Of a stretch of DNA of 64,000 nt, positions 47,822-60,730 are shown in pieces (positions within the stretch are counted from its first letter, which is position 1; each line of letters begins with the position of its first letter). Origin of the DNA: Sipunculus nudus (Eukaryota; Annelida; Sipuncula; Golfingiida; Sipunculidae); contig CM049306.1 of the NCBI GenBank assembly GCA_026874595.1, forward strand, positions 57,790,019 to 57,854,018. The letters run 5' to 3'. A model generated the notes under the pieces. That model saw nothing but the letters and a program-made list of their open reading frames with translations, was not told where the DNA came from and made no database searches. Made by a program: the position numbers and the translations under genes.

Positions 47822-50800
47822 TTAAAAAAAATAATATAGACTATTATGACCATTAGCCATTTTAAAGTCTGTTTCCGGCGTCCTCAAGATGGAGGACAGC
47901 TGTACATCCGGAACTGCGCAGCTGAAGTCGTTGATCTTGTAGTCCACAAGACGATATCCCAGATTTCGTTTGGTGTCTTCCAGGTAATGTTCACCGTTGA
48001 AATCGGTCGCTTTCCAGTTCGGTGCGCCGGCTGTGTATGACATAAAAATGAGATCAATAGAAAAAGTTAAGATATATTTTAAGTTATATCTTAAATTAAT
48101 CTTATCAATATATCATTGGTCCCCTTAGAGCGACAAGACTAGGAACTTTTAATGCCCTTGGATCTTTACCCTTGATAAGGGCAAAACACGCTAGCCCGGG
48201 CGGCACGCGTTGTGGAATCGCTGTGGAATATTGAGAACTTTTGTGGTATTTTACATGTTTGTCTGAGAAATATACCCCTGTTTAGCGTAAATTTTGATAA
48301 AATAGTCATGTTTTTACTTGGTGTACAATAATTTTGATTTAATATATCTACAATATGTATCTATGTGAACATATATGAATTTAATTTACAAATAAAAGAA
48401 TTATATATAAACATGCATATGCCTATATACAAGTGTCATAAATGTTATATTTATTTATATATTTAAGTATACATATACATATGGTAAAATTAAATGCGTT
48501 TTACTAGAGTTTCGACAGACCCAATACATATTTACAAGATATTTGCTGCCACAATCGCTCCGGGAGCGATTGATGAAACTTGCCGTCTGCGTCAGTGTGT
48601 ATTGTCATATTACAGGAAAGCAATATTCTTTTACGCTGCCGCCCACGCCAGTGTGTTTTGGCCTTTATTTTCAGGCGTTTGTGCATGGGTTCACGATCCT
48701 TTATGTTTTCAAGACATGAGGGGGATGTCACCCACAAACAGTACGACCGTAATGCCTGCTGGAGGATACGCAGGGTTTCAAACACTGCAAGTGCAGGTAT
48801 GGAGCATGGGTCAGGAAAGGAACCAATAAGTTTTGAAGAGGAAACGGATAAAGTGGCGTGCCCGGTACCTAGGATTATTTCCCTGAGGTATTTGCTTAAC
48901 TGCGTACGAGTCCAATTGTGTGACGTACTAATATGTATATATCAGGAATTTACTGCATTCACTTTACAGGCCATTAGTATAATGTATTTTACATATTTTA
49001 TATCGAACAGTACCAAAGGCATGTCAGGGCTAAGGGTATGTACCGTGCGTGTTTCCTTTTTTAATTAGGAACTTACCAAGAACACCCATGGCATTATCAG
49101 TGATTTTTTGTGAGCCTCTGACTTCCATGATAAGGGTTCTGTAGCCGTTGATCTGGACTTTGTGGATTATTATGCTTGGTCCCGCTTCTGTTGTGATGAG
49201 GACGTTCTCTGGTGTCACCCACACCCTCGTGTTACGCTGAGTTGCTCCCCACCGGTACACACGTCTGTTGATGCGCATGCCGTACTTGGTGACGTAAACA
49301 TGGACCCGGGGTCCAGCGAACACCTCCACGCCGTACAGAATCAGGCTGCCGTCCCCGATATGTGAGGTGTGTACACGTGCCCGGATATCAATTCCTTAAA
49401 TTGAGAAAAATAAATGCAGAATATTTGTTATATATTATAATATATGCTGATGAAATAGCGAATTAATCTAATTATATATTGGTATGCATGGATAAATAGT
49501 TCGAATATCAAACGGTGGAGCCAAAATATAAAACAGGGACATAACAATGGCGGAGCCAGAGGATAAGGCAGTGGCAGGAGACGAGGTTACTAAAGAAAAA
49601 AAATCATCAGGAGACAGGCTGGGCCAGAGGAAAAGAGAGTAGCATTAAACAGGCAAGATCAGAGAAAAAGAAAGGGTGACAGGCGGGACCAGAGGGAAAG
49701 AAAGTGTCAGGAGACAGGCGGGACCAGAGGGATAGAAAGTGTCAGGAGACAGGCAGGACCAGAGGGAAAGAAAGTGTCAGAAGACAGGCGGGGCCAAAGG
49801 AAAAGAAAATGTGCAATAGACAGGCGGAGCCAAAAGAGGGGCAGAAAAATATCAGTAATACCAGAAAGGCATTGTTAATGTGGTTGTTATGTACTCAAGT
49901 CGTAATGTCAATACCTGCATCCTTGAGCGCTCTGTACCAGCCCTGGTTACCAGTATGAGGCCAGTCGAGGCAAACCAACTGCTCATCGCTGTAGGACGAG
50001 GCCAACGGCAGCGCGAACACTGATAACAGAAAAAGATAACATCATGTAGACAGCAGCAGTGACACAGAAAATGGTAACCTCATTAGGATAAACAAAATAG
50101 CTTAAAACGACCAACCAGCTTAACGTTCACACGTTCGATTGATGTCTCTAATCTCGTGAATGAAACATAAATATGTATCTAACTATATTATGTGGGGCAC
50201 TGCTTTTGCAGTGAACCTTAAAATTCAACGCTCATTAATTTTCATGAATAACAATAGCGTACTTACAGACCAGAGGGGTAGTATCTTTGGACCTCGGCTC
50301 TTTAGCGTGAATAATATCGAAATCGGCCTCTGATGTTGGTTCTTTAGGCTCAGTCGGTGCCTCTGTTGCGTCAACAGGTGGCTCGGTTGGTTTCTCTGTT
50401 GTTTCGACCGGGGGCTCAGTTGGTGCCTCAGTAGGTGCGTCTGTCGGCTCGACGGGAGGCTCAGTTGGTGCGTCTGTCGGCTCGACAGGAGGCTCAGTTG
50501 GTGCCTCAGTTGGTGCGTCTGTTGGCTCGACAGGAGGCTCAGTTGGTGCCTCTGTCGGCTCTACAGGTGCCTCGGTTGGTGCGTCTGTCGGGTCAACAGG
50601 AGGCTCAGTTGGTGCCTCAGTAAATGCCTCTGTTGGTTCTACAGGTTGCTCTGTTGGTGCCTCTGCCGGTGTCATTGTTGGCTCTGCTGGTGCTTCGGTG
50701 GGTTCCTCTGTGACTTCACCGCTGGACGGATCTGTGATCTCACCGCTGGACGGTTCTGTTACTTCGCCACTTGCTGTGACAGGAGCATCGGTGGCCCCCT

Positions 50801-53800
50801 CGCCGCTCTCTGTCACCTCTCCGCTCCCACCAGACGTCACGTCGCCACTGCCTGTAACTGGGGCATCTGTGACTTCGCCACTCGACGCCGTTGACGGCTC
50901 CTCGCCGCTTGATTCGGGCTCCCCGGACACTGCCTCCTCTCCTGACTGGCCACTCTCTGTTGGTTGAACTGTCCCTGATCCACCATCAACCGTTGATCCC
51001 GAGTCAACTTCACCTGATCCCGAGTCCTCATCTTCTTCACTAGAACTGTCTTGGTTAAAATCTGCAACAGAACCATTTGCCTTATCACACAACACAGTAT
51101 ATCATCATGGTATGGCAAAAGACCGGACCTGTTAATATAAAGCCTGTCTGTTCATCAAAGGGTTATTAGGCCAAAATGAGAACCACCGCCCGCGTCAATT
51201 TTAACCCCCGCATTAAACAATTTCATTTAGATTTTCATCTTTTGGAAAATAAAATAATACAATTTTGATACGATTTCCTTTGTTATGTAGTGCTTTTTTT
51301 GCCTTAGGTTTATTTAGCAGACTTGCACCATAGGACCAGTGGAAACGGTAACCTTCTGTAAGTGAATGAAAGGGCTGTACTCTGTGTTCCTTGATACCCA
51401 TCGACTGAGGTTTATTTAGGTGTCCTTATCATAATGGCATATTGTTTGTTCTTCGGCTGGTATATCTGTCATTACTTTTTCTTGGTCTTTTTCATATTGA
51501 ATATCAGGTTAGGACATTGAACTCATAGTTTCCTTCGAGGGGAGCAACCAAGTATTATCAAAGAGTTTACGTTAATCGGTGCTGGTAAGGCAATCTGGCT
51601 ACAACAAAACGTGTCTGTACTGCTGGTCGTGCCTGAACTGTTACAGTCGTAACAACAGGTTTTCTGTTGCAATACAAAATTATCCATCCGCCGTCAAATT
51701 TATCTTAATGCTAAAAGAAATTTTGGAGCTTTAATCAATAGAAGTAAAAAAAAACACGCATTAAACGTTATTTGGTATATATTCTTGCAACAACAGTCAA
51801 GTCTGACAATTTTAACGAACTTGAATTACAGCCACACCAGTTCAGTAACAAAACACGCTTTGATGATGAACTAATCCGGCCACAGCAGACGGTTTATAAC
51901 GTGAAATGCCCATTGTCTTTTGGAAATTGGATGTTGGCGCTATAATTCTTTACGAAACTCCGCTTTCCAATTTGCTATAAGATGTGTCTTTTTATAGGAT
52001 ACTGAACAGAAAAAGCTTATTTCAGAATTATGTTTCGAGGCAGGTACCCAGTTTGTCATTAGATGAAACTCTGATCAAGATCTGCATACATGGCTGCAAC
52101 GAGCCATTGAAACACATTCAGTGCCAATGTGCTTTTACATGCTGCACCTATTCTTTGCAGGATACACCTTATATGTTCAATAGGTCTTGTACCTATAATT
52201 TGGGTATGAGGACGTTCTAAATTCAATGAGAGACGGGTATAACAAAAAAATCATGGTAGGTCAGCCTGTGGGCTATATGTCACTTGGCTCTCTGCATCGA
52301 TTTATATTATTTACAGTCAAATTAAACCAATCATGAACAGGAGAATAATAGTTTCCTATATAAAAGATTACTACTTTTACATGGATGTTAACATAAAATC
52401 ACGTTCATGGCATGTGTTCTGTAGGTTTCATGGACAAAACCATTTTCGTTTTAACACATTATATATAGTTGATAAAATGCAAAACATTTTCTTGAACATC
52501 TCTTTCGAAAACAACGTCGGCCATGATGTGTCGGTTGACACAATGAAAAATTTCTATTCTTCATTATTGTTGCAAATCAGGGCAAAACATTCCACATTAA
52601 ATCTAACCCTGATACTAAATTTAACCGACACTTATATGTCCGCGCAGTCTGAATGAGGGACAACCTGTTCAAACCAACCATACTTTGGTCGTCCGGTGGC
52701 ATTGCTTTAACAATCACTGCAAAAAGAACATACAATGTTTATGGTAACCACAGAGTTACATAGTATACAAGGTTTGTTTTACTAAATACTAGTGTTTAAG
52801 TTATCTTTATACGGCTAGACAGAATTCACACCAAGCTTTCAACTCCTTTAAGTCACACGAAGTGATAGCAATGTTTATTTCACAGTGGCATCGAAATAGG
52901 ACAGGAAAGAGACAAAAAAAATTTTCATTTGAGGCCTTGGACCAGTTTTTATTCTTATCGGGTTTTCTAGATAGCAGTTACATTCATCAGAATCTAGTCT
53001 GTCAGCAAAGAGATCCAGTGTTTATTGTGTCGTGTAGTGGGTAGGTTAACACTCCTTGTGTGGGCGCGATGTTTTCTTAAATTGCCAGTGTCCAAGATAT
53101 AAATCCATTGACGCCATTGATACACCCACCTTTACCATACGTACCTCAATAAAAAGTCCATCATTGACATTGATACACCGACAGTAACCATACGTACTCG
53201 AAAATAGTATAGTAAAGCTATAATGATACACCCGCCGTTACGGTTACCACATCTACTACAAAACAGTCCATCAACGACACGGTAACAGGAACCGTTACCA
53301 TACACAATCCAAAAGACAAGTCCGTTCGCGCCATTATTAAACCCATCTTTGCCACACATACTAAAAACCACAAGCACATTCCCGCCATTGGTACATCCGA
53401 CTTTACCATACATACTCCAAAATAGTCCAACACCGACATTGATACACATACGATATATCATACATACTCCAAAACACAAGTACATTCGCGGCACTGATAC
53501 ACCCAACGTTACCATAGACACTCAAAAATAGAAATGGATGTACTTTAAAACATTGATACACCCACCCCATACATACTTTTATTTGTTGTTAATTGCTGAC
53601 CTCATCAGGAAGGTTATCAATTTAAAACCTCTTCACTCAATATACAATTAATACGGAAAAATACATTTAAAACATTCAGTACGAACATACGTGAGCACGC
53701 GTATACCCTACGAACAAGAACATAAATAATCCGATATTGTGCTTATATACTGGATTCAAATTCACTGTCGAAATTCTCTGGAGACAAGCAGAACATCAAG

Positions 53801-54961
53801 GTACCAAAGAAAGATCATTACATCATTGAGTCAGAGGAGAATCCTTTATATTTTCATCAGAAGAAATAAATTTAGGAACATCATGTTAAGTTTACTAACA
53901 GGTAAGCACTGGTTTTCCATTGACATGTGTTCCAATGTACAACTGCACAGCTTCGAGCTGCCGGGCACCGCTGGTGTCATTCTCAATGCAGACAGAATGT
54001 ATATATCTATGAATGCCAAGAATACGACCGCTGCCTACATTCATTCACAAAGCAGGCTTTTACGCCAAAATCAAGCTAATTCGCTTGAGAAATTAAAATT
54101 TAATTACAAAAATTAAGTAAATGGGGCAAATATAGAGTATGCATCGACTACAATCTTTCAAAACATAACCAACAGAAGGTATTTGTCCGTGAAACATATT
54201 TTATATATTGATAAACCTGTCGATCTGTTTTGCGGTGTCATATCCGTGACGCGGTATTGTAATTTAAACAGAAACCTTTATGCACGTGCTTCCTTGAATC
54301 GTTTATGTGATACATCTGTTTACATAACTGTTGAAGTTGGAAATGCAACGTGATAGTACAGCGACACTCGTTGTGGTCATTGCAACATTATGCAAACGGA
54401 TTACCTGGATGAATTGGGGGATTGACCGTTATTGAATGCTGACATAAGACATGAGTGCCAAGGGATCCAGGATCACATGTTGTTCACATTTTAAAATTTT
54501 ACTGACCATGCTAGTTGGTCAGGACTGGTCAAATGTCAGGTCAAATATGCTTTAATCCGGCAATGACAGCAGAGTTTATTCATATGCACAATAGCCATCA
54601 TAACCCAGCGCTGGAGGTTGTTTTGGTGTAAGAACACTGGGTTCAATGGCTCAGTAGACTATTCCACTGTGTAAAAACTGTCCCTCGAGTGCTCTGGTGA
54701 AGCTATGAAATTGATAGCAGAAAAAATTGGTCAAATCGTTACTCATGGCCAAAGATGTTTGCGTCCATGCAATAGGTCCAAAGTCCTATAAGAGAATTCT
54801 GACTGTGAAAACGGCGAATAAAGGTAATATAGTTATAAAAAATAAGTGTGAAATATTTCACCCTGTAATACTTGATGATACTCACAAAGATTGAGGTCAT
54901 TGGCGATCACGTGACTAGACTCCCCTTCAGGTGCACTTAGCGGGAATGGTTCTGGAACGTG
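47822..54961 (-). CDS. Putative secreted proteoglycan-like protein, 3' five exons (5' end missing)
   Basis: Not recognised as a named gene. Exons in transcript order: 54961-54886, 51061-50267, 50019-49915, 49394-49077, 48030-47822; all GT-AG, all internal junctions phase 1, 500 codons plus TAA. First visible exon: HVPEPFPLSAPEGESSHV. Second: acidic DSSSEEDEDSGSGEV then about 16 Ser-Gly pairs, many as SGE, then Pro/Thr/Glu repeats. Exons 3-5 form one folded region with LVCLDWPHTGNQGWYRALKDAG, HIGDGSLILYGVEVFAGP, VYVTKYGMRINRRVYRWG and NAMGVLAGAPNWKATDF. Acidic residues next to SGSGE are the classic sequence context for glycosaminoglycan attachment, so a secreted or membrane-tethered proteoglycan or mucin is inferred. 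No signal peptide exon was found; it should lie above 54961. Consistent phases and clean splice sites make the exon chain itself solid. Confidence 0.68.
49077..49394 (-). other. Beta-rich C-terminal domain exon (VWD/ITIH-C-like, tentative)
   Basis: 106 residues, starting IDIRARVHTSHIGDG and ending NAMGVLA. Alternating hydrophobic strands (VHVYV, VLITT, SIIIHKVQI, TLIMEVR) followed by a Gly-Val-Leu turn resemble the layout of von Willebrand D modules and the C-terminal domain of inter-alpha-trypsin inhibitor heavy chains, where a G-L-x-G-x-F turn ends the sheet. Cysteines typical of a true VWD module are absent. The resemblance is by pattern only. Confidence 0.4.
49545..49845. repeat. Minisatellite, period about 38 bp, in the proteoglycan-like gene
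   Basis: At least five units of 'gacaggcgggaccagaggga' followed by 'aagaaagtgtcagga' between 49675 and 49840, with degenerate units upstream. Lies in the intron between exons 50019-49915 and 49394-49077. Confidence 0.85.
50267..51061 (-). other. Ser-Gly and Pro/Thr/Glu repeat exon of the proteoglycan-like gene
   Basis: A single 795-bp exon. The N-terminal half (from about 51050 down to 50720) is Ser/Gly/Glu-rich with repeated SGEVT, SGEIT and ESSGEEP units. The C-terminal half (about 50720 to 50330) is a degenerate tandem array of PTEAPTEPPV, PTDAPTEAP and similar, with a DNA-level period in multiples of 12-18 bases. Such low-complexity O-glycosylatable stalks are typical of mucins and proteoglycan cores. 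On the opposite strand the repeats also stay open, so apparent plus-strand frames here are shadows. Confidence 0.7.
53095..53575. repeat. Minisatellite, period about 63 bp, in the proteoglycan-like gene
   Basis: Seven or so diverged units of 'gccattgatacacccacctt' then 'taccatacatactccaaaa' in the large intron between exons 54961-54886 and 51061-50267. Open frames on both strands (for example 53132-53521) are repeat artefacts. Confidence 0.8.
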
Positions 54962-56439
54962 CTGTAATCGAAGGAAAGTCAAGTTTAGTTAGAATGCTCA
55001 AATATTTTCAAATTTTATGGATTTGTTTTCATAAACACAGTTCAATATAAACTATTGCCGTTGAATATTCATAACGTGGGGATTTGTGTTAAGAGTGCTG
55101 CATTTAAAGGTTTTAGGTAACACCGTAATAGATCATTGGTCTGGGATAGGGACTGGTGACACTTGGTGTAGATTCTCCTCCGCAGCTCACATGCCTCGTC
55201 CCTTGACCTAATTAAACAAATAACCCTCGCGTTTACAAACAAGAATACAAGGTCAGTCGGTAATGGGAATGTTTCCATGTAGGATGTGTTCTTCAAATGA
55301 AATAAACAACAACAAAGCAATTTGGTTTTAGATCACCCAAATGGCCAAAATATCTGTCCGAATTCAGAACAGAATGTCATTCTGGTGCGATATCTTACAA
55401 GCATACATTTTCCCGTCTATGGCTCAGGGAGGATTCGAATACCAGACACGACTTCTTGTCTAATTTTACCCACTCAAGATCACGGACTTGGCTTTCTTTA
55501 TGAGAAAACTACAACCCAAACATACACATTTCACAAATATAGGCTAATTTACCTCTAACATTAGTAAGCGTTACGCGACGGGTGGACCACGATGGCTGCA
55601 CTCATGATTATTCATAATATGAATACAGGGGCTGATCCATGATTTTATCCAAGAACGTACACCCAGTTCTAATTTATGTCACTTGTAAGGGCAAATATGT
55701 GATAAAGGTCATTCTTAAAAATGATTTTTTTTAAATATGAAAATAGTGAAATTGAATAAAGTTATTAAAATAATCATAATAACACATTTTAGGATTAAAT
55801 ACGTGATATATAATTATCTTAATATCCTACCATAGAAATGCAATTCTAATAAACAAGGGGTACAGCCCTAAACATTCATCACGCACATTCCTTTCAACAC
55901 CTGCAAACGTCTGATCATAAGACAGGTATCCAATTTGTTTTTCACAAAATATAATTTTCCATGAAAATATAATAGGAAAGTAATCAAACACAAAACCCAA
56001 ACCACTAGGCCTAAACCAGGCACATGTGCCGAAAATAAAGGTATATGCCTTAAATCAGTCTTAAGTTATCTAGGCATAATGATGCCTTCCTTTATATATA
56101 TAGATATATATATGTACATGCAATATCAATCGATAGCCCCTTCTTGATATCAAGAAAAATAATGAGACAAATGCAATCTGAAGGGGTAACTGATGTAGAA
56201 ACGAGGTGAGTCGCGTCTAACAGTCCTTTGACCTGGGAGTGACGCGGAATTTCCAGTCATGGGGGTTGCCTGATATTCTAGTGAACATAATGGTTGAAAA
56301 ATTGGATAAGTTAGGCAAAGCAGCAAATATATGAAAAAAAAAAATAAATATATGAAAATAAAGTTAAATAAAAGAAAGCTATTTTACTTTTTTATATTAA
56401 ATTTTAATAGCAGCTTTTATCTGGAAACAAGATACATGG

Positions 56440-56660
56440 ACAGATGACTCCTGTGACCTTGACCTCGTGACCCCAGAATCAATAAAGTTCTTCCCCTATT
56501 GGCAGTTCAGCTATATGTTCTGAATGGAAGGTTTGGGGTGATACGTTTGGCTTAACATGCATCCACAATCTTTCTGAATGAGTTGATCCTGTTACTGAGC
56601 TTTGACTTCATGACCCCAAAATTAATCGAATTCTTGCTTTAGGGTTTAGGCCATACATAA
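56440..56660 (-). repeat. Dispersed 'aggtca' repeat, reverse copy
   Basis: 'cctgtgaccttgacctcgtg' with 'aaagttcttcccctattggc' and 'cttgacttcatgaccccaaa' mirrors the 35.7-36.3 kb units in reverse. Strongly diverged, about one and a half units, followed by a GACA/GACG-rich run near 56720-56760. Confidence 0.55.
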
Positions 56661-57059
56661 GTCAAGACTGAAATCGATAAGTCAATCAATACTAAAGTTA
56701 TAAAAAAAAAATTTGACTGACATACAGACAGACGAACAGACGTACAGACTGACAGACAGTGTGATTACTATGGGGCATCCGCTTATTCAAGTGGGGCCCT
56801 AATAAGCACACAAGGTTTAGGAAACTAAATGAAACCACAGTTGCAAATCTGATAGTCTAAAAAATAAAGGAACAATACTAAAAAAATAGAATAATGCAGG
56901 TGGCGCTAGCCGTCTTCAGGAACTGAAGAAACCAGTCATAATCAATGAACACAGAAGGTTTGGGAACACTAGATGAAACCATAACTAAGAAACTGACATA
57001 ATTGCCGTCATTTGACGGTCTCAAAAACAGAAGAAATCGTTACAAGAGCACCGCAAATG

Positions 57060-57540
57060 GTTCATAATACGCCTGTTGCATATTTTGTTACCTCTGACCT
57101 CATTAAATATACATGAATTTGCTGAGAATGTAATTCAGGTGAGAAACTATATTGTTAATACTCCTCATGAGATATATGAAAATCCATCAGATTTTTGGTA
57201 GGTCAGGTTTGTGCCAACTGTAGTGGCCTCTGACCTAATAAAATATGCATAGATTTTGCTTGAAATCGAACTTAAGCTAGATATTTTATTGTCACTTTTT
57301 ATGTTGAGTTTTATAAAAATCATATTCCTTGTATGTTATCGCGGTGACACCAAAGTGCGGCGACCTCTGACCTCATTAAATATGCGCGGATTTTGCCCAT
57401 CATTGAACAAGGGCGAGATAATATATTGGCAAGTAGTTATGGTGAGTTTCGTGAAAATCTATCAAAGTCTCGGTAAAACACCGCAGCAACGTTAAAAGTT
57501 AACGGACGCAAGGACGGACGGACGGTTGTTATACTATAAT
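57060..57540 (-). repeat. Tandem repeat, reverse relatives of the 34.4-kb family
   Basis: 'acctctgacctcattaaata', 'cctctgacctaataaaatat' and 'cctctgacctcattaaatat' recur at about 57091, 57227 and 57363, a period near 136 bp. They are reverse complements of the 'aatgaggtcagaggtca' core at 34.4-34.7 kb. A (GGAC)n run ends the block near 57520. Confidence 0.75.
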
Positions 57541-59761
57541 ACGTCCCGTCATAGACGAGCGTATAAAAATTAGAAAAAAAGTACAGATGGCGCCACTAGT
57601 TTACGGGAACCTACAACCCTGCTCACGGTCAATATTTAAGGCGAGATTCAGGGCAATCCAGTAACTGGAGGTTTTGTAATTATTCGGAGGGGGGATACTT
57701 ACAAGCCCAATAGCTTGAAGGATGTAGGTCACATTGAAGGAGATTTTCTATGGACCTCCCTGGAAATTCATTTACAGGTTTCTGGGGTCAGCGATCTGTC
57801 CCTGCTAACGGACGTCCGGACGGCAAGGCAGACAACGGACAAAGCGCCATTCCTATATCTCAGTTGACTTCAGTTAGTTGAGCTAATAAAAACCACAACG
57901 AAACATACTTAAAAGGATATAGACGAAAAGGAAGAAAATAACTCGAAAAGTAGTTGAATTTTTCTTATATTACTGCGGGGTTTTAAGATAAGGAATAACC
58001 AAACGATTCTCTTTTCCCTCATTTTAATGACAAAGCTGTATAAAACCTATCTGTAGCGATGTTGAACACAGACAGAGTCTGTTCACATATGGATAAAAGA
58101 TGTGGGCTTTTTGTAGCCATAAAAATAACCAGAGAAACATCTAAATACACAGATAAAGGCCTCTTTATAAATGCAGATGATTTTAATAACCCCATGCCAT
58201 CAACCCCCAGACTGTTTGCAACCCAGTACGACAAACAGTATACACCGCATGCGTATCTGTTACAATCGCGGCAGTTCTAGGTTAATATCTTTGAACAGTG
58301 CGAATTGTGTTGAAGAGTCAATGAAGGAGTCTAGGCATCCGAAAATTTTCCACGACTGCCAGCTGTAAATGACTCCCTTTGATAAAAACAGGTCCCAGTG
58401 CTTTACATGACAACATTGCTTTTGCTAAACGGCCAAGCACTTGTCGCAATTGCCACTAAAAGGCAGTTGGCACTCTGAGCGATATTATATGAGATTGCCC
58501 TGCCTTTTGGCTTAGAAGAACTGACGGTATCACTCATTTAACAGGATTATTTTGTCTAGACCATGGTATGTCAACCTGATCTGAGAGGCTTTTCAGATTA
58601 GTGTTGTATCAGATTATTTCGGGATATCTGTCATCATTTAACAGCTAACTCTCCATCTAGGAATAATGGTGCACTGTACATGGGGTGTATTTTTTCCACA
58701 TTTCTGATATCGAGATCACCAAGACCTAGATAACCAGAGCCATTCTTGACATGATTTTGAAAAGGAATTCTAACATGACTCGCTTAAACAACTGCATAAT
58801 GATTTTTGTTTCGGCATAAACATATTTTTATCGAAATATGGCCGCATGATAGAATTGTCAAAAAGTCAAGTTTTTATTATCCCTCCCCCCTTTCGGAGAA
58901 CCCTAACTTCCGTTTACACATAGGACAAGCAGTCTGTAATAAAGCAACCTTCGTATGCGCAATAAAAGTCTTATCTTGGGCACCATGGCAAAGACGTCTT
59001 ACAGATTAGCCTAGGGCAATATTTGTCGCTCAAACCAAAGTTATTGTTAGACGTTTGGTTCCCACCAGTCGATTTGACGCACCGGTTCACGGCTTGAGTT
59101 GAACCAGTGGTCGAACAAAGCTAACCGAGAAAGGTCCATGATTCTGCCCAGAGACGAGGTGGTATATCATATTCCCGGTCCCTATTCATATGTGGACCTG
59201 CATGATTGCATCAAGCATCACTGGATGCAAACGGGTATAAGCAATCGCATCAAGGAAAACGTGACTTTAAAATCATAAAACCAAAACAAGCTTAACAGAA
59301 AAAAAGCAGATGAGCCAGATTTGTGTGTATCTCTAAACCTGCTCAACAACTTTTTTCATCTGGAATATTTTTTTCAATCGGTAAAACTGTTGACACTGAT
59401 TTCGTCATTTCATAGACGCCATTTTTGTTTATATAACCAAGTCTCTTTTTAGTTCAATTTAGGAACCAGCTTCTGTTTACAATCAACATAGGACCTTGCC
59501 AAAACGCAACCCAATTTTAAATCCCCCCTCCCTCTGAGCAGCAGACGACGAAAGACGTACCCTAAAGCAGCATAATGGAAGCAATGATTAAAGTTCCGAA
59601 TTAAAAATTATATATTATCAGACAGTAAACAAAAGGGCGTAATTTCTGTGTTATTGATATTTTCGATGTAGCTCAAGGAATACTGGAGTCAGAAAATAAA
59701 TGAACGCCCCCGCGCAGGAAACTGCAGTGAAAACTTTCCATGACACTGCACAGAGCACTTC

Positions 59762-60148
59762 TTGACAGTTATGAACTCTATAATGTCGTACAGGTCTTGG
59801 TGTCTCGCAGTTGTAACGTTACTTATTCAAGAAGAACATACACAGACATTACACAGTCTGACAAAGAAAGGAAATCCATGTGTTGTGTATAAACAGGGGT
59901 CTGATAATACGTGTACTGTGGGGCCCCTTGCGGTCAAAATGACAATGAAAACTCAGTCATCTGTGTTCTGTTTACGGACTGGCGACAGTGCTTTGTTTTG
60001 CTGTATAAATCAAGGTCTGCGGCTGGGAGGACGTATTCAGGTTTATATTATAAATGCCATGGTAAAAACGCTTCCAGGAACCACATGTGCCGATGTAGGA
60101 ACGTCCCACTTCTCCGGATATCCGGCGGAGGTACAACCACCAGACTGA
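59762..60148 (+). CDS. Weak candidate: small cysteine-containing secreted protein
   Basis: A single 128-codon frame starting at the second ATG of the region. Residues about 9-24 (SYRSWCLAVVTLLIQ) could be a signal peptide, followed by six further cysteines (NPCVVY, NTCTVG, VFCLR, LFCCIN, TTCADV). Overlapping frames in the same strand and the absence of any family signature keep confidence low. It could equally be a chance frame. Confidence 0.18.
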   Translation: MTVMNSIMSYRSWCLAVVTLLIQEEHTQTLHSLTKKGNPCVVYKQGSDNTCTVGPLAVKMTMKTQSSVFCLRTGDSALFCCINQGLRLGGRIQVYIINAMVKTLPGTTCADVGTSHFSGYPAEVQPPD

Positions 60149-60730
60149 AGAATCGTGTCCCAGTTTACACCGCGCGCCACTACACGCCCATCCCATCAAC
60201 TCGACCGGCTCTGGTCACGTGGTCTAACTAAATGGTCCCTTATAACATATATAATAAGCCTGAAGTTTGGCTTTTATTGAAGTATTTACAACTAACTCAA
60301 ATTAAGATCATCCCGGTCCGCCTGAGATTTTGACATTTTCACATAAAAGAAGCCGAATAAAAGGGGGTAGTTGCCCGACCATCTTTTCTCACATTCTAGA
60401 CTTGATCGAGTGAAATCAAAGTGCCCCGCCCACGTACTTTATCTCAAACTTGAATAAACCAAAGGTTATATTTAAACAAGTACATGAAAAAGTCAGCTTT
60501 TTTCTGACGTTATCTGAGATCATGGCCCACAGCCAACCAGGGCTGTGCAGACAATTAACTGCTTTTCCTAGACTTGTTGTCCTCAAATGCATATTGATAG
60601 GACTCTGTGAACTTCATGAATAGTGTCACACCACGATCTTGCTACAGACATATACCGTAGCAGACTTTACCAGCTACTCCAAACAGCAGGAAGTGCTCAT
60701 TGGTATCACATCTTCTTAAGTACACTTTAA

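Noticed and set aside
48494-49068. Overlapping open frames of 93-162 codons on both strands
   Set aside because: They lie in an intron of the minus-strand gene, conflict with each other, and show no domain; likely chance in a locally GC-richer stretch.
50435-50967. Plus-strand frames opposite the Ser-Gly/Pro-Thr exon
   Set aside because: Antisense shadows of a low-complexity coding repeat; the minus strand has splice sites in phase.
52333-54116. Plus-strand frames of 107 and 125 codons (52333-52656, 53739-54116)
   Set aside because: Inside the large intron of the minus-strand gene, AT-rich, with no family motif; an apparent similarity of pattern between them did not hold up as real alignment.
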